Shown here one piece after another: positions 35,664-44,280 of a DNA stretch of 64,000 nucleotides. Under the pieces are notes generated by a model. The model ran no database searches and had not been told where the DNA came from. It saw only the letters and a program-made list of their open reading frames with translations. This stretch comes from an uncultured Bacteroides sp. Its GTDB lineage: Bacteria; Bacteroidota; Bacteroidia; Bacteroidales; Bacteroidaceae. The stretch covers positions 1-64,000 of the forward strand of contig USLU01000006.1 of assembly GCA_900555635.1 (NCBI GenBank), written 5' to 3'. The position numbers were made by a program, and so were the translations under genes. The number at the start of each line of letters is the position of its first letter. Within the stretch, counting starts at the first letter, position 1.

Positions 35664-36644
35664 TTAAATATTATTCCAATACCATTTTACAGCCTCTTTC
35701 AAGCCATCTCTCATAGAGTATTTCGGATGATAATCAAGAAACTTTTGGGCCTTATCAATACAAGCCAATGAATGAGGAATATCTCCAATTCTGTTAGGAC
35801 CATGTAATATTTCAATATTCCCAATTTCAGAATCATATTCACTCAAGAACTCTTTCAAATATCCAACTAATTCATTTAAAGTTGTACGCTCACCAAAAGC
35901 AGTATTATAGATCTGATTTATAGCTTGGTGATTATTCGTTGACAATGCCAGCATATTCATTTGAATGACATTCTCAATATAAGTAAAATCTCGGCTATAT
36001 TCTCCATCACCATTAATTACAGGACTTTCATGCTTCATAAATTTCTTGACAAACAAAGGAATAACAGCAGCATATGCACCAAAAGGATCTTGTTTGCGCC
36101 CAAACACGTTAAAATAGCGTAAACCGATAGTTTCTATTCCATAAGTCCGCGCAAACACATCCGCATATAACTCATTTACATATTTTGTCACAGCATAAGG
36201 GGAAAGAGGATGCCCGATTTCTTCTTCCACTTTTGGTAAAGTTTCACTATCTCCATAAGTTGATGAACTCGCAGCATAAACAAATCTTTTGACTCCATTA
36301 TCTCGTGATGCAATCAGCATATTCAAAAAACCATTTATATTCACTTCATTCGTCGTCGCAGGATCATTCACACTTCGAGGTACTGAGCCGAGCGCTGCTT
36401 CATGCAATACGTATTCCACACCTTCCACTGCCTTCTTACAGTCTTCCTTATTGCGAATATCTCCTACTATCAATTTAAAACTCCCCGGATATCGCTGCAA
36501 CAAAGGCAATATATTTTCAATTTTCCCTGTTGCAAAATTATCTAAGCACTGAACCTCATCTCCGTTTTTCAACAAAGCTTCGCACAAATTAGAACCTATA
36601 AAACCGGCTCCTCCTGTTACTAAAATCTTTCGCATATTTCTCAT
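35664..36644 (-). CDS. UDP-GlcNAc(A) 4-epimerase (TviC/WbpP-like)
   Basis: This 326-residue extended SDR enzyme resembles TviC/WbpP, which epimerise C-4 of UDP-GlcNAc or UDP-GlcNAcA. It shows GGAGFIGSNLCEALL (about residues 11-25), the serine triad AASSSTYG and the catalytic SPYAVTKYVNELY (Tyr-x-x-x-Lys). The GANNKQDPFGAYAAVIP-like region reads GRKQDPFGAYAAVIP and is typical of the group. Together with the TviB-like dehydrogenase it should supply UDP-GalNAcA, giving an acidic capsule. The start at 36644 overlaps the previous stop by 4 bp. Confidence 0.9.
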   Translation of the reverse strand: MRNMRKILVTGGAGFIGSNLCEALLKNGDEVQCLDNFATGKIENILPLLQRYPGSFKLIVGDIRNKEDCKKAVEGVEYVLHEAALGSVPRSVNDPATTNEVNINGFLNMLIASRDNGVKRFVYAASSSTYGDSETLPKVEEEIGHPLSPYAVTKYVNELYADVFARTYGIETIGLRYFNVFGRKQDPFGAYAAVIPLFVKKFMKHESPVINGDGEYSRDFTYIENVIQMNMLALSTNNHQAINQIYNTAFGERTTLNELVGYLKEFLSEYDSEIGNIEILHGPNRIGDIPHSLACIDKAQKFLDYHPKYSMRDGLKEAVKWYWNNI

Positions 36645-37720
36645 ATTTCAATATTCACATCCATAAATATTAACCACTGCTTCACTATTTCTTCCAATTG
36701 TAATTGACTAGCTAGCTTTATCCCATGTAAAGCACATTCATTAGCCCTATCCTTATTCTTTAGCCAATCTTCCAATGCAGATTTAAGCCCTGTAGCATCA
36801 CCTATAGCAATCAACTTTCCATTCATATTATTTTCTATCAAATCATTTGCTCCTGATACACAAGTTGATATTGATGGCAATCCTAAGACCATTGCCTCTA
36901 TTAATGCATTGGACATACCTTCATAATCAGAAGTCATCACAAAGATTTCTGCTGATAAAATTTTCGTTAACACCTCTTTACAAGCTCCCGGTAACGTAAC
37001 ATACTCTTCAAGTTTCAAATCACGTATTTTACCTTCCAGTATATTCCTATATTCTCCTTCCCCATAGATAATACATCGGTAATCGGGATAATTATGATGA
37101 ATTTCTTTAAAAACATTCAATAATAACTCCTGATTCTTGGATCTACTTAAACGTCCCACAGAAACAATCACGGGCAACTTGGGACTACGTAATGCCATCC
37201 CTATCAATTGAGGCTCTACAAATACGGGATTATAAATCACAGATATTTTTTTTTGAAGAGATTTAGAAAAGTATTTTTTATTCTCTTCTGATTGAACAGA
37301 GATTTTTGTTGCGAAGTGATAAATACAATCTCTTGTCCAACGCCAATATTTATTAGGGGCATCATAAAAGGGGGCACTACGACTCGCTATATAAACAGGA
37401 ATTCTCGCTCCTAATAAAGCAACCAAAGACAACATATTAAAGGGAGCCAAAAAAGAAAGAACCGCATAAGGTTTCAAGTGTTTTGCATACTTTCTAAACC
37501 ACAACATCTGTCCTATAAGGCTATTTCTTTTGCTTTGTTCCGGAATAAAAACAATTTCTATATTATCAGCTATCGAATAAAAAACGGGTCCTCCTCTCCA
37601 TAGAACAATCTTAACATTTTCAAAATAATTAAGAAATTCCTTTGATAGCACTGATATAATACGTTCAGCTCCTCCTTGTTGTAAAGTACCGCAAACTATA
37701 ATCAAAGTTTTATCAATCAT
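36641..37720 (-). CDS. Glycosyltransferase family 4 protein
   Basis: This 359-residue GT-B enzyme is a capsule glycosyltransferase. It opens with TLIIVCGTLQQGGAERIISVL, the GT4 acceptor-domain motif. The donor domain has VSVGRLSRSKNQELLLNVF (about residues 185-203) and the motif SDYEGMSNALIEAMVLGLP near residue 275. It starts 10 bp after the upstream GT4 gene and overlaps the TviC-like gene by 4 bp. Specificity is unknown. Confidence 0.9.
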   Translation of the reverse strand: MIDKTLIIVCGTLQQGGAERIISVLSKEFLNYFENVKIVLWRGGPVFYSIADNIEIVFIPEQSKRNSLIGQMLWFRKYAKHLKPYAVLSFLAPFNMLSLVALLGARIPVYIASRSAPFYDAPNKYWRWTRDCIYHFATKISVQSEENKKYFSKSLQKKISVIYNPVFVEPQLIGMALRSPKLPVIVSVGRLSRSKNQELLLNVFKEIHHNYPDYRCIIYGEGEYRNILEGKIRDLKLEEYVTLPGACKEVLTKILSAEIFVMTSDYEGMSNALIEAMVLGLPSISTCVSGANDLIENNMNGKLIAIGDATGLKSALEDWLKNKDRANECALHGIKLASQLQLEEIVKQWLIFMDVNIEI

Positions 37721-37730
37721 TTCACTATTA

Positions 37731-38801
37731 TTAAATCAATTTCATATACTGCTCAACAAAATATTCCTTCGAGAATTTTTTCAGAGCATTTTTTCTATTC
37801 TTCTGCCCAACCTGTATTCTTTCCTCTAAAGGCAAATTTTGAAAACGAACAATACACTTGGCAATCTCTTCCACAGAATAAGGATTGAATAAAAAGACAC
37901 CATTGTTCTTTCCCAATATATATGCATTATCACTCACCTTTCCAGCAATAACCGGTAATCCACAAGTCATTGCCTCACAAAGCACATTAGGAAATCCTTC
38001 ATATAAAGATGGCAAGCAAAACAAATCTGCTTTTAGGTATTCATTTTGAATATCTACGATAGGAGGATAAAAACAGAAAATATCTTGCATGCCTAGTTCT
38101 CTAATTTTCAGCAAGCATTTTTCATAATATTCTTTCTCGAGAGGAGCTCCAAACCAACAAACATGAATATTATTTCCGGAGTCAATCACTAATTTTACTG
38201 CAGAAATTAATCTTAATGTATTTTTTACTTTTCGAATACTTCCAACGCATAATAAACGTAGATTATTATCTTCCTTTTCAGTTTTACAATGAGTGGTAAA
38301 ACGCTCTATATCCACATAATTTGTTATAGTAACAACTTTCTTTTTCAGAAAAGGGAAATTATTGCATATAAAAATACTTTCTGTATAAGAATTGGGAACG
38401 ATATAATCACTGTAACTATAAAGAACAAATTTTATCCTTGTTTTGAGACTGAGTCTTTGCGTCAAGCTTCTTTCCGAAACAATCAAATTAAATTTTCTTC
38501 CTAATAAACGCATCAAACAAGCGAGCATATTAGCTCCACCCAAATATGAAATAATAGTATCAGGAACAAAAGAATCAACAATTTGCAATACTCCTCTCAA
38601 TTTTTTCCAGATATTATCAGCTCCTTCAATATATCTATGAGATACTCCTTTGGTATTCAAAAAGGAAGAAAAAAAGTGATCATTATGATAATAGACAACC
38701 AGAACGTCATACCCTTTATCCTTCAACATAGCAGCCAAACCAACTAACTGCCGTTGTGCACCGCCAGCACCAATACTATCTATTAAACAAAGAACTTTCA
38801 T
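37731..38801 (-). CDS. Glycosyltransferase family 4 protein
   Basis: This 356-residue GT-B enzyme is another capsule glycosyltransferase. The N-terminus reads CLIDSIGAGGAQRQLVGLA. The donor domain contains LLCVGSIRKVKNTLRLISAV (about residues 185-204) and PSLYEGFPNVLCEAMTCGLP (about 266-285), the usual nucleotide-sugar contact motif. Its ATG overlaps the stop of the polymerase gene (TAATG), indicating coupled translation. Confidence 0.9.
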   Translation of the reverse strand: MKVLCLIDSIGAGGAQRQLVGLAAMLKDKGYDVLVVYYHNDHFFSSFLNTKGVSHRYIEGADNIWKKLRGVLQIVDSFVPDTIISYLGGANMLACLMRLLGRKFNLIVSERSLTQRLSLKTRIKFVLYSYSDYIVPNSYTESIFICNNFPFLKKKVVTITNYVDIERFTTHCKTEKEDNNLRLLCVGSIRKVKNTLRLISAVKLVIDSGNNIHVCWFGAPLEKEYYEKCLLKIRELGMQDIFCFYPPIVDIQNEYLKADLFCLPSLYEGFPNVLCEAMTCGLPVIAGKVSDNAYILGKNNGVFLFNPYSVEEIAKCIVRFQNLPLEERIQVGQKNRKNALKKFSKEYFVEQYMKLI

Positions 38802-39868
38802 TAATTAACTGATTCCCAAAAAAAATGATAAGGAAATATTCCAGACGAATTATTAGCAATATAAATATTTGTAAAATAATATGTTACAAAACAAACAACA
38901 AGCATTTTTGCTGCTATTTTTATTTCATTACCTTTCAAATGCGATATTATTTCAGGAATAAAAACGATCATTGCTATTTGAAAATAGAAAACGACTCTAG
39001 CAAACAAACTAAATTGTAAAGACAGTAATTGTAAGCCACAAGCAAAAATCATCATATGATAAAAAATATTCGACACGGGGTCATCTATTTTAAGTCGTTC
39101 TTTTATCCATACTCCAAGAAAAGTAATTCCAACCAGTAACCCTAACATCCCATAACCTTCATTAATTACAATCTTACTCTCATAAATAGAATAGTACTTT
39201 TCAATAACATAAAACAACAAATATCTACCTGCAACTATAGAAAAAAGAAATGAAACAGTCAAAAAAAGTACAAAATATTTAAGCGTTACTTTAAAACGCA
39301 CTAAGGGATACAATAGAATAAAAACAATAGCCGTTGTATGAAATGTGATTCCAAGCAGAACCCAAAGTGCAAACTTTTTAAAATCCTTGTTGACTACAAA
39401 TTGAATGCTATTCAGCACACATATTATTGCTAGAGATTGCCTTAGCATAGATAACGATCCACAATAATATCCCCAAGCAATGAAAAAGAATAAACTTAGC
39501 CAACATTCTTTCGAATAGCACCAAATAAAACGAATATACCCCCATACAATCAAAAAACTAATTACAACCAATAGCAACCGTTCATTTTCCGAGAAAAAAA
39601 AGATGAGTCTATTCAATAGCACATACCCAGGTTCCCAAGGGTATGCCACTAACTCATCCCAAGAAAGATTTCCGATCTCTTTGAATGCTGGAATATAATT
39701 CGCCAAATCTCCACCAACAACTGTATTCCTTAATGCTGCTGTCAGGAAAAGCTGTAAAGCTACTATTAGACAAAGGTACTGTTTTCTGCTCTTAATAGCC
39801 TTAACTGCATATCGAAAGAGTATAAAATAAAATAATATTGAAAATAAATTTAATATATAAACACTCAT
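38801..39868 (-). CDS. EpsG-family polysaccharide polymerase (Wzy-like)
   Basis: This 355-residue protein has about ten to twelve hydrophobic helices and fits the EpsG/Wzy role of joining repeat units on the periplasmic side. The EpsG-like motif AALRNTVVGGDLANYIPAF lies at about residues 43-61, and a later loop reads WGYYCGSLSMLRQSLAI (about 131-147), matching the conserved arginine-containing loop of the family. As usual for Wzy proteins, identification rests on topology, motif and locus context. It is the only polymerase candidate in the operon. Confidence 0.85.
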   Translation of the reverse strand: MSVYILNLFSILFYFILFRYAVKAIKSRKQYLCLIVALQLFLTAALRNTVVGGDLANYIPAFKEIGNLSWDELVAYPWEPGYVLLNRLIFFFSENERLLLVVISFLIVWGYIRFIWCYSKECWLSLFFFIAWGYYCGSLSMLRQSLAIICVLNSIQFVVNKDFKKFALWVLLGITFHTTAIVFILLYPLVRFKVTLKYFVLFLTVSFLFSIVAGRYLLFYVIEKYYSIYESKIVINEGYGMLGLLVGITFLGVWIKERLKIDDPVSNIFYHMMIFACGLQLLSLQFSLFARVVFYFQIAMIVFIPEIISHLKGNEIKIAAKMLVVCFVTYYFTNIYIANNSSGIFPYHFFWESVN

Positions 39869-39891
39869 ATGGAGTATTATTCTATAGTATC

Positions 39892-40995
39892 TTATTTATT
39901 CAAATCGGCTTGCCATAAATTAAGATACTGTTGAGCGATTTTCACATTGTCATGGTATTTCAAAACAAATTTTCTATTTTCTTCTCCTAACTTCTGTAAT
40001 TGGTCTTTCTTTTCAATAATTTCTTTAATAACATCGCATATTTGGTCAGCATCAGGACAAATATTATAAACAGGATTATATTCTAAACTTAATTCTTTAT
40101 TGGCTATAGGTTCTGCACCTCCCATTACTAATTTTCCTTGCAACATTGAGAATAGAGCATTCATGGCAACAGAATAACTATTAGCATCGTCAACTATAAC
40201 ATTAGCCTTATTAATAACCTCCATGTATTTACTAAAAGGCAACCTTTCAGCACAAATAAACTCAGCTTGATTGCCATAATATTTTTGCATTTTTTCAAAT
40301 GCTGGTTTGATAAACCTTACACCTTTGCAAAGTCGTGAAATCCCATGATAGAATAAAATCTTTCCATTATTCAACTCATTTGGTCTATAATCGAATTGAT
40401 TTACGTTAATAGGAATTCTTATAGTCTTTTTAAGATTTGAATAATTCCTATAAGGTTCAGCATATTCATACCAAATGGGAATATACCCGTCTATTCTAGA
40501 CAATAATTTTTCTTCCCACTCTTTCATATTCTCATTGATTAAAAATGGGCATTGTGGATCATCAAGAAGAGATCCTTCACAATAATCATGATATTTTGTT
40601 TTTGAATTATACCAATAATCGAAGATCAACTTTGTCATTCCAGCGCCACTAACATATATCCTTTTATTATTATTTATAATATAATCAAATATCGCTTCAT
40701 TGATTTTTAGCCTATTTCTAAATATGTATGGTGATATAAATAATACTACATCATAGTTCCTCAAAAGATTTCTATTTTGCCATAAATTAGTGAGGTATAC
40801 AAGTCCTTTACACCTAGGCTTACTAAATAAATATTTTGACAAACATGACGAACATCTGTCCCATCTTAAATCAGATGGAAAATCCTTATAGCCATCACCA
40901 CTAGAAGCCAAAAACACATCATGGCCTAAACTAGTTAATCCAGCCTTTAAACAATTCATGAAACCGCTAAATTCTCCAAATAGAAGTATATTCAT
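39892..40995 (-). CDS. GT-B fold glycosyltransferase, family not recognised
   Basis: This 367-residue protein begins MNILLFGEFSGFMNCLKAGL and has the two-domain layout of a GT-B glycosyltransferase. The C-terminal half contains KILFYHGISRLCKGVRFIKP (about residues 216-235) and the donor-site-like ANVIVDDANSYSVAMNALFSMLQGK region (split: SYSVAMNALFSMLQG, near 277-291). The usual EGxP/E-x7-E motif is absent, so the family is unclear. Context in the capsule operon supports a sugar-transfer role. Confidence 0.72.
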   Translation of the reverse strand: MNILLFGEFSGFMNCLKAGLTSLGHDVFLASSGDGYKDFPSDLRWDRCSSCLSKYLFSKPRCKGLVYLTNLWQNRNLLRNYDVVLFISPYIFRNRLKINEAIFDYIINNNKRIYVSGAGMTKLIFDYWYNSKTKYHDYCEGSLLDDPQCPFLINENMKEWEEKLLSRIDGYIPIWYEYAEPYRNYSNLKKTIRIPINVNQFDYRPNELNNGKILFYHGISRLCKGVRFIKPAFEKMQKYYGNQAEFICAERLPFSKYMEVINKANVIVDDANSYSVAMNALFSMLQGKLVMGGAEPIANKELSLEYNPVYNICPDADQICDVIKEIIEKKDQLQKLGEENRKFVLKYHDNVKIAQQYLNLWQADLNK

Positions 40996-41070
40996 ATAGA
41001 AAATAATTTAATACTAAGTAAATAAACATAATTAGTTTGTACTTTTATTGATAGTATAAACTACGCCTAC

Positions 41071-42174
41071 TTACTTATCATATAAAACTTCGTGAAGGGC
41101 ATCTAAATAAGCATGCCCCCAGCGTTCATCGGGCTCAACATAATTGCCTTCCCCCCACTCATTCCAAGAACGTAATATAATAATTTTGTGTTCTTCTGGT
41201 TTGTTTTGAACCGTTTCAACCATCTGTTGCACATGATGTTTCCACAATTCTGGCGTTGATCCATAATAGATAACAGCTTTTCTTCCAGATCGTGAACTTC
41301 TATCCCAACCAGGAATAACACAAGGATATATATTATCCTGTACTTTTAAATCATCTCTAAGACACTTTATTATATCTTTATAATTGTATTTATCTAGTGG
41401 GGCCCAATCAATCAATCTTCGCAAATGAAACATCCATCTCTTTCTAAATCTACCAATCGTCTTTTGTTCCGCTTGCCAAATCAAACCACTTGCAACAGCA
41501 TCATATCCCAAGTTCAGTAGATCTTCAACATAGATATCAGATCCTCTTCCTAATCCAACAAAATGAATACCAGGGAATCCATTTTCTTGCGCAAGTCTAT
41601 TCCAAAGATCGAAGAAATGTTTAGCATCGGGCAATGCAGTTGCATCGTATAATAAAAAGAATGGTTTTCCTTCAACTTTGATATATCTGGAATCTTTGAA
41701 TGCTTTCAAGCACCAATTAAAATGCTCAATGTAATCCTGATCTCCATTGTAGACGACAGGACAAATCATCTTATTCCTTTGAAAATTATGAATAGTTGTC
41801 CACGTACTTGTTTTCCAATCATGATTTGCCCAACCAAAACAGAAAGGAAAGTCAGGTTTACCCGAAGCTAATACCTCATCAATCGGACGATTAAGTAGTC
41901 TTTTACCGTTTCCCATCCAATAGTGCCAGTACATAAAACCCTCCACACCAGCCTCTCTTGCTAATTTTGCTTGTTGTTCTCGTATTTCAGGTAATCTTAA
42001 ATCATAAAAACCTAAATCTGCAGGAATATTGGGTTGATGATGCCCTCTAAATAAAGGACGAGCTTTTACTACGTTATGCCACTCAGTAAACCCCTTACCC
42101 CACACTTCATCATTTTCTGGAATAGGATAATATTGAGGCAAATACATTGCTATTACTCTTGCTTTTGGTTTCAT
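41071..42174 (-). CDS. WbsX-like (GH99-like domain) capsule protein
   Basis: This roughly 367-residue protein belongs to the WbsX family, which has a glycoside-hydrolase-99-like TIM barrel but occurs in O-antigen and capsule loci with an unproven role (glycosyl transfer or processing). I start at the ATG at 42174 (MKPKARVIAMYLPQYYPIPE) instead of an upstream start. Typical motifs are GFTEWHNVVKARPLFRGHHQP, split as GFTEWHNV and GHHQPNIPADLGFYDLR, then GFMYWHYWMGNGKRLLNRP and the C-terminal SWNEWGEGNYVEPD. No signal peptide is present, so it should act in the cytoplasm. Confidence 0.88.
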   Translation of the reverse strand: MKPKARVIAMYLPQYYPIPENDEVWGKGFTEWHNVVKARPLFRGHHQPNIPADLGFYDLRLPEIREQQAKLAREAGVEGFMYWHYWMGNGKRLLNRPIDEVLASGKPDFPFCFGWANHDWKTSTWTTIHNFQRNKMICPVVYNGDQDYIEHFNWCLKAFKDSRYIKVEGKPFFLLYDATALPDAKHFFDLWNRLAQENGFPGIHFVGLGRGSDIYVEDLLNLGYDAVASGLIWQAEQKTIGRFRKRWMFHLRRLIDWAPLDKYNYKDIIKCLRDDLKVQDNIYPCVIPGWDRSSRSGRKAVIYYGSTPELWKHHVQQMVETVQNKPEEHKIIILRSWNEWGEGNYVEPDERWGHAYLDALHEVLYDK

Positions 42175-42212
42175 ATAAATAATTATAGATATTAAGCACA
42201 ATATTTAAATGA

Positions 42213-43316
42213 TTATTCATTAAGAATTTTATGTATCACATCACACACATACATAACTTCTTCATTGCTTAATGTCGGATACATAGGTAAAGATAAAATC
42301 TCCTTAGCAGCAGCTTCAGTCTCAGGGAAATCACCTTCTTTGTAACCAAGATACTGATAGCCTGTCATAGTATGAATAGGCCATGGATAGCTGATGTTAA
42401 CGAAAATATTATGTTCTTTCAGTTTCGCTATAATTTCGTCTCGTTTCGGGTGACGAATCACATATAGATAGTAAGCATGCTTTCCATAGTCTTCAACAAA
42501 TGGCAGAATAAGGGAAGTATCAGCTAGCTCCTTGTCATATATAGCTGCAATTTCTCTACGACGATCGATGTATTCGTCTATATGGGGAAGTTTAGTAAGT
42601 AAGATTGATGCATGAATCTCATCGAGACGTGAATTGTAACCTTGTTCTTGAGCATAGTATGTCTTTTCTGCTCCATAAAAACGAAGTCTTTTCATCCTAT
42701 CATGCAGTTCTTTGCTGTTCATGTTAACCATACCACCATCACCATATGTCCCAAGAATCTTGGTCGGATAAAATGATGTTGTTGAGATGTTACCCATTGA
42801 ACCAGCTTTTTTACCTTTGTATTCAGCACCTTGAGCCTGAGCTACATCTTCAAGAACAAAAAGGTTATGTTTCTTCACAACGTCAAACAATGAATCCATA
42901 TCAACACACTGTCCAAAGAGATGAACAGGTATAATGCACTTGGTTTTGGGTGTAATAGCAGCTTCAAGCTTTGTTATATCCATAAGATATGTCTTTGGGT
43001 CAATATCAACAAAAACAGGAGTTGCACCAGTTGTCACAATTGCAGATACGGTTGGAATAGCAGTATTTGAAACGGTGATAACTTCATCTCCTTCCCCAAT
43101 TCCCAAAGCGCGAAGAGCGAGAACAATCGCATTTGTTCCATTATCGCAACCTAATGCATATTCTGTTCCAATATATTTAGCATACTGACGTTCAAAGTCA
43201 CGACCTTTTTCGCCGAGAATAAGCACTCCTGACTCCAAAACGTCGGTTATTGCTTTTATGATTTCTTCTTTATTAATTTCATACTCTTTGAGGTATGACC
43301 ATACTTTTACTTCCAT
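42213..43316 (-). CDS. DegT/DnrJ/EryC1 family sugar aminotransferase
   Basis: This 367-residue PLP enzyme transfers an amino group to a keto-sugar nucleotide. It has GCDNGTNAIVLALRALGIG (about residues 56-74), VEDVAQ-like LEDVAQAQGAEYKG, and the PLP lysine in SFYPTKILGTYGDGG (about residue 186). The closest known types are the C-3 aminotransferases TylB/DesV/FdtB; the SNTAIPTVSAI segment (about 84-94) fits that group. It sits with a 3,4-ketoisomerase, a 2,3-dehydratase and a reductase, so the product is probably an amino-dideoxy or amino-trideoxy hexose. Confidence 0.9.
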   Translation of the reverse strand: MEVKVWSYLKEYEINKEEIIKAITDVLESGVLILGEKGRDFERQYAKYIGTEYALGCDNGTNAIVLALRALGIGEGDEVITVSNTAIPTVSAIVTTGATPVFVDIDPKTYLMDITKLEAAITPKTKCIIPVHLFGQCVDMDSLFDVVKKHNLFVLEDVAQAQGAEYKGKKAGSMGNISTTSFYPTKILGTYGDGGMVNMNSKELHDRMKRLRFYGAEKTYYAQEQGYNSRLDEIHASILLTKLPHIDEYIDRRREIAAIYDKELADTSLILPFVEDYGKHAYYLYVIRHPKRDEIIAKLKEHNIFVNISYPWPIHTMTGYQYLGYKEGDFPETEAAAKEILSLPMYPTLSNEEVMYVCDVIHKILNE

Positions 43317-43323
43317 TGTTGTA

Positions 43324-44274
43324 TTATATACTCTTATTAATAATCATTTGTTTAACTTCCGCATCATACAGCATTGAGTTGTACAATGTATCATATTCCT
43401 TATTTTTCAATGCTTTCAAAACATAATTCAGGAAAAGTTCAAAGTTATTGCCTCTGGGTGTAGTCACAGAAGCATGATTGTTCATATGCTCAACAAGTAA
43501 AGTGTTTTCCAAATTTTCAGGAATAGTAAAAACTCTGTTGAATATGACATTGGTTCGATCCCCAATAACAAGCATACTGTTTATGTATTCTGTGTTAAAG
43601 CCAAAATGGCCAATTAACGACTTTCCATTAGAATATCCCATCAAAAGACTATATTCGATATCAAGACCATCTATGTTTCGTTCATTAATTTGCACCGAAA
43701 CCTTATTTGGCATTTCCTTGAAAAAATACCTGCCAACAGAAACTGCGTAAGGTAATGTATCCATCAATGCACCACCACCAAGCTCTCTCTTATAACGAAA
43801 GTTGTTTGGAGTAAATGGTGGCATTGTAAAATGAACAGTGAGCAACTTTGGAATATCTCTATTTTGCTTAAAGATATTGTCTATAATTTTAAATTGAGGA
43901 TGATATAAATATACTGTTGATTCACATAAAAGTAAATTCTTCTGTTTCGCAATTTCTACGAGTTTGTATGCTTGCACATATTCCATCGTTGCTGGTTTGT
44001 CAACTATCACATGGAAACCATGTTCGAGAGCAAGTTTTGCATACAAAAAATGTGCAATATTTACTGTTGACACATAAACCAATTCACCTTTGAAATTATT
44101 TAAACCTTCTTCGTATGTATCATATTTATCAATACTACTTAAACCTTCCCAATCATCCCAATCCTGACCTTCATACTTGGCAATAGAACATGATTTTATT
44201 GGCAAGCGATTTAAAATAGGAAGAATTCTTGCCTTGATGAGGTTTGAATATCCCAAAAATAACATTCTATACAT
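43324..44274 (-). CDS. Gfo/Idh/MocA family oxidoreductase (probable keto-sugar reductase)
   Basis: This 316-residue NAD(P)-dependent enzyme belongs to the Gfo/Idh/MocA family. The N-terminal Rossmann region begins MLFLGYSNLIKARILPIL, and the signature E/D-K-P appears as VIVDKPATMEY (about residues 93-103). Next to a 2,3-dehydratase, family members such as KijD10 reduce the C-3 keto group to complete a 2-deoxy sugar. The glycine pattern of the dinucleotide fold is atypical (GYSNLIKA). It is separated by 6-7 bp from both neighbours. Confidence 0.85.
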   Translation of the reverse strand: MYRMLFLGYSNLIKARILPILNRLPIKSCSIAKYEGQDWDDWEGLSSIDKYDTYEEGLNNFKGELVYVSTVNIAHFLYAKLALEHGFHVIVDKPATMEYVQAYKLVEIAKQKNLLLCESTVYLYHPQFKIIDNIFKQNRDIPKLLTVHFTMPPFTPNNFRYKRELGGGALMDTLPYAVSVGRYFFKEMPNKVSVQINERNIDGLDIEYSLLMGYSNGKSLIGHFGFNTEYINSMLVIGDRTNVIFNRVFTIPENLENTLLVEHMNNHASVTTPRGNNFELFLNYVLKALKNKEYDTLYNSMLYDAEVKQMIINKSI

Positions 44275-44280
44275 AGTATT

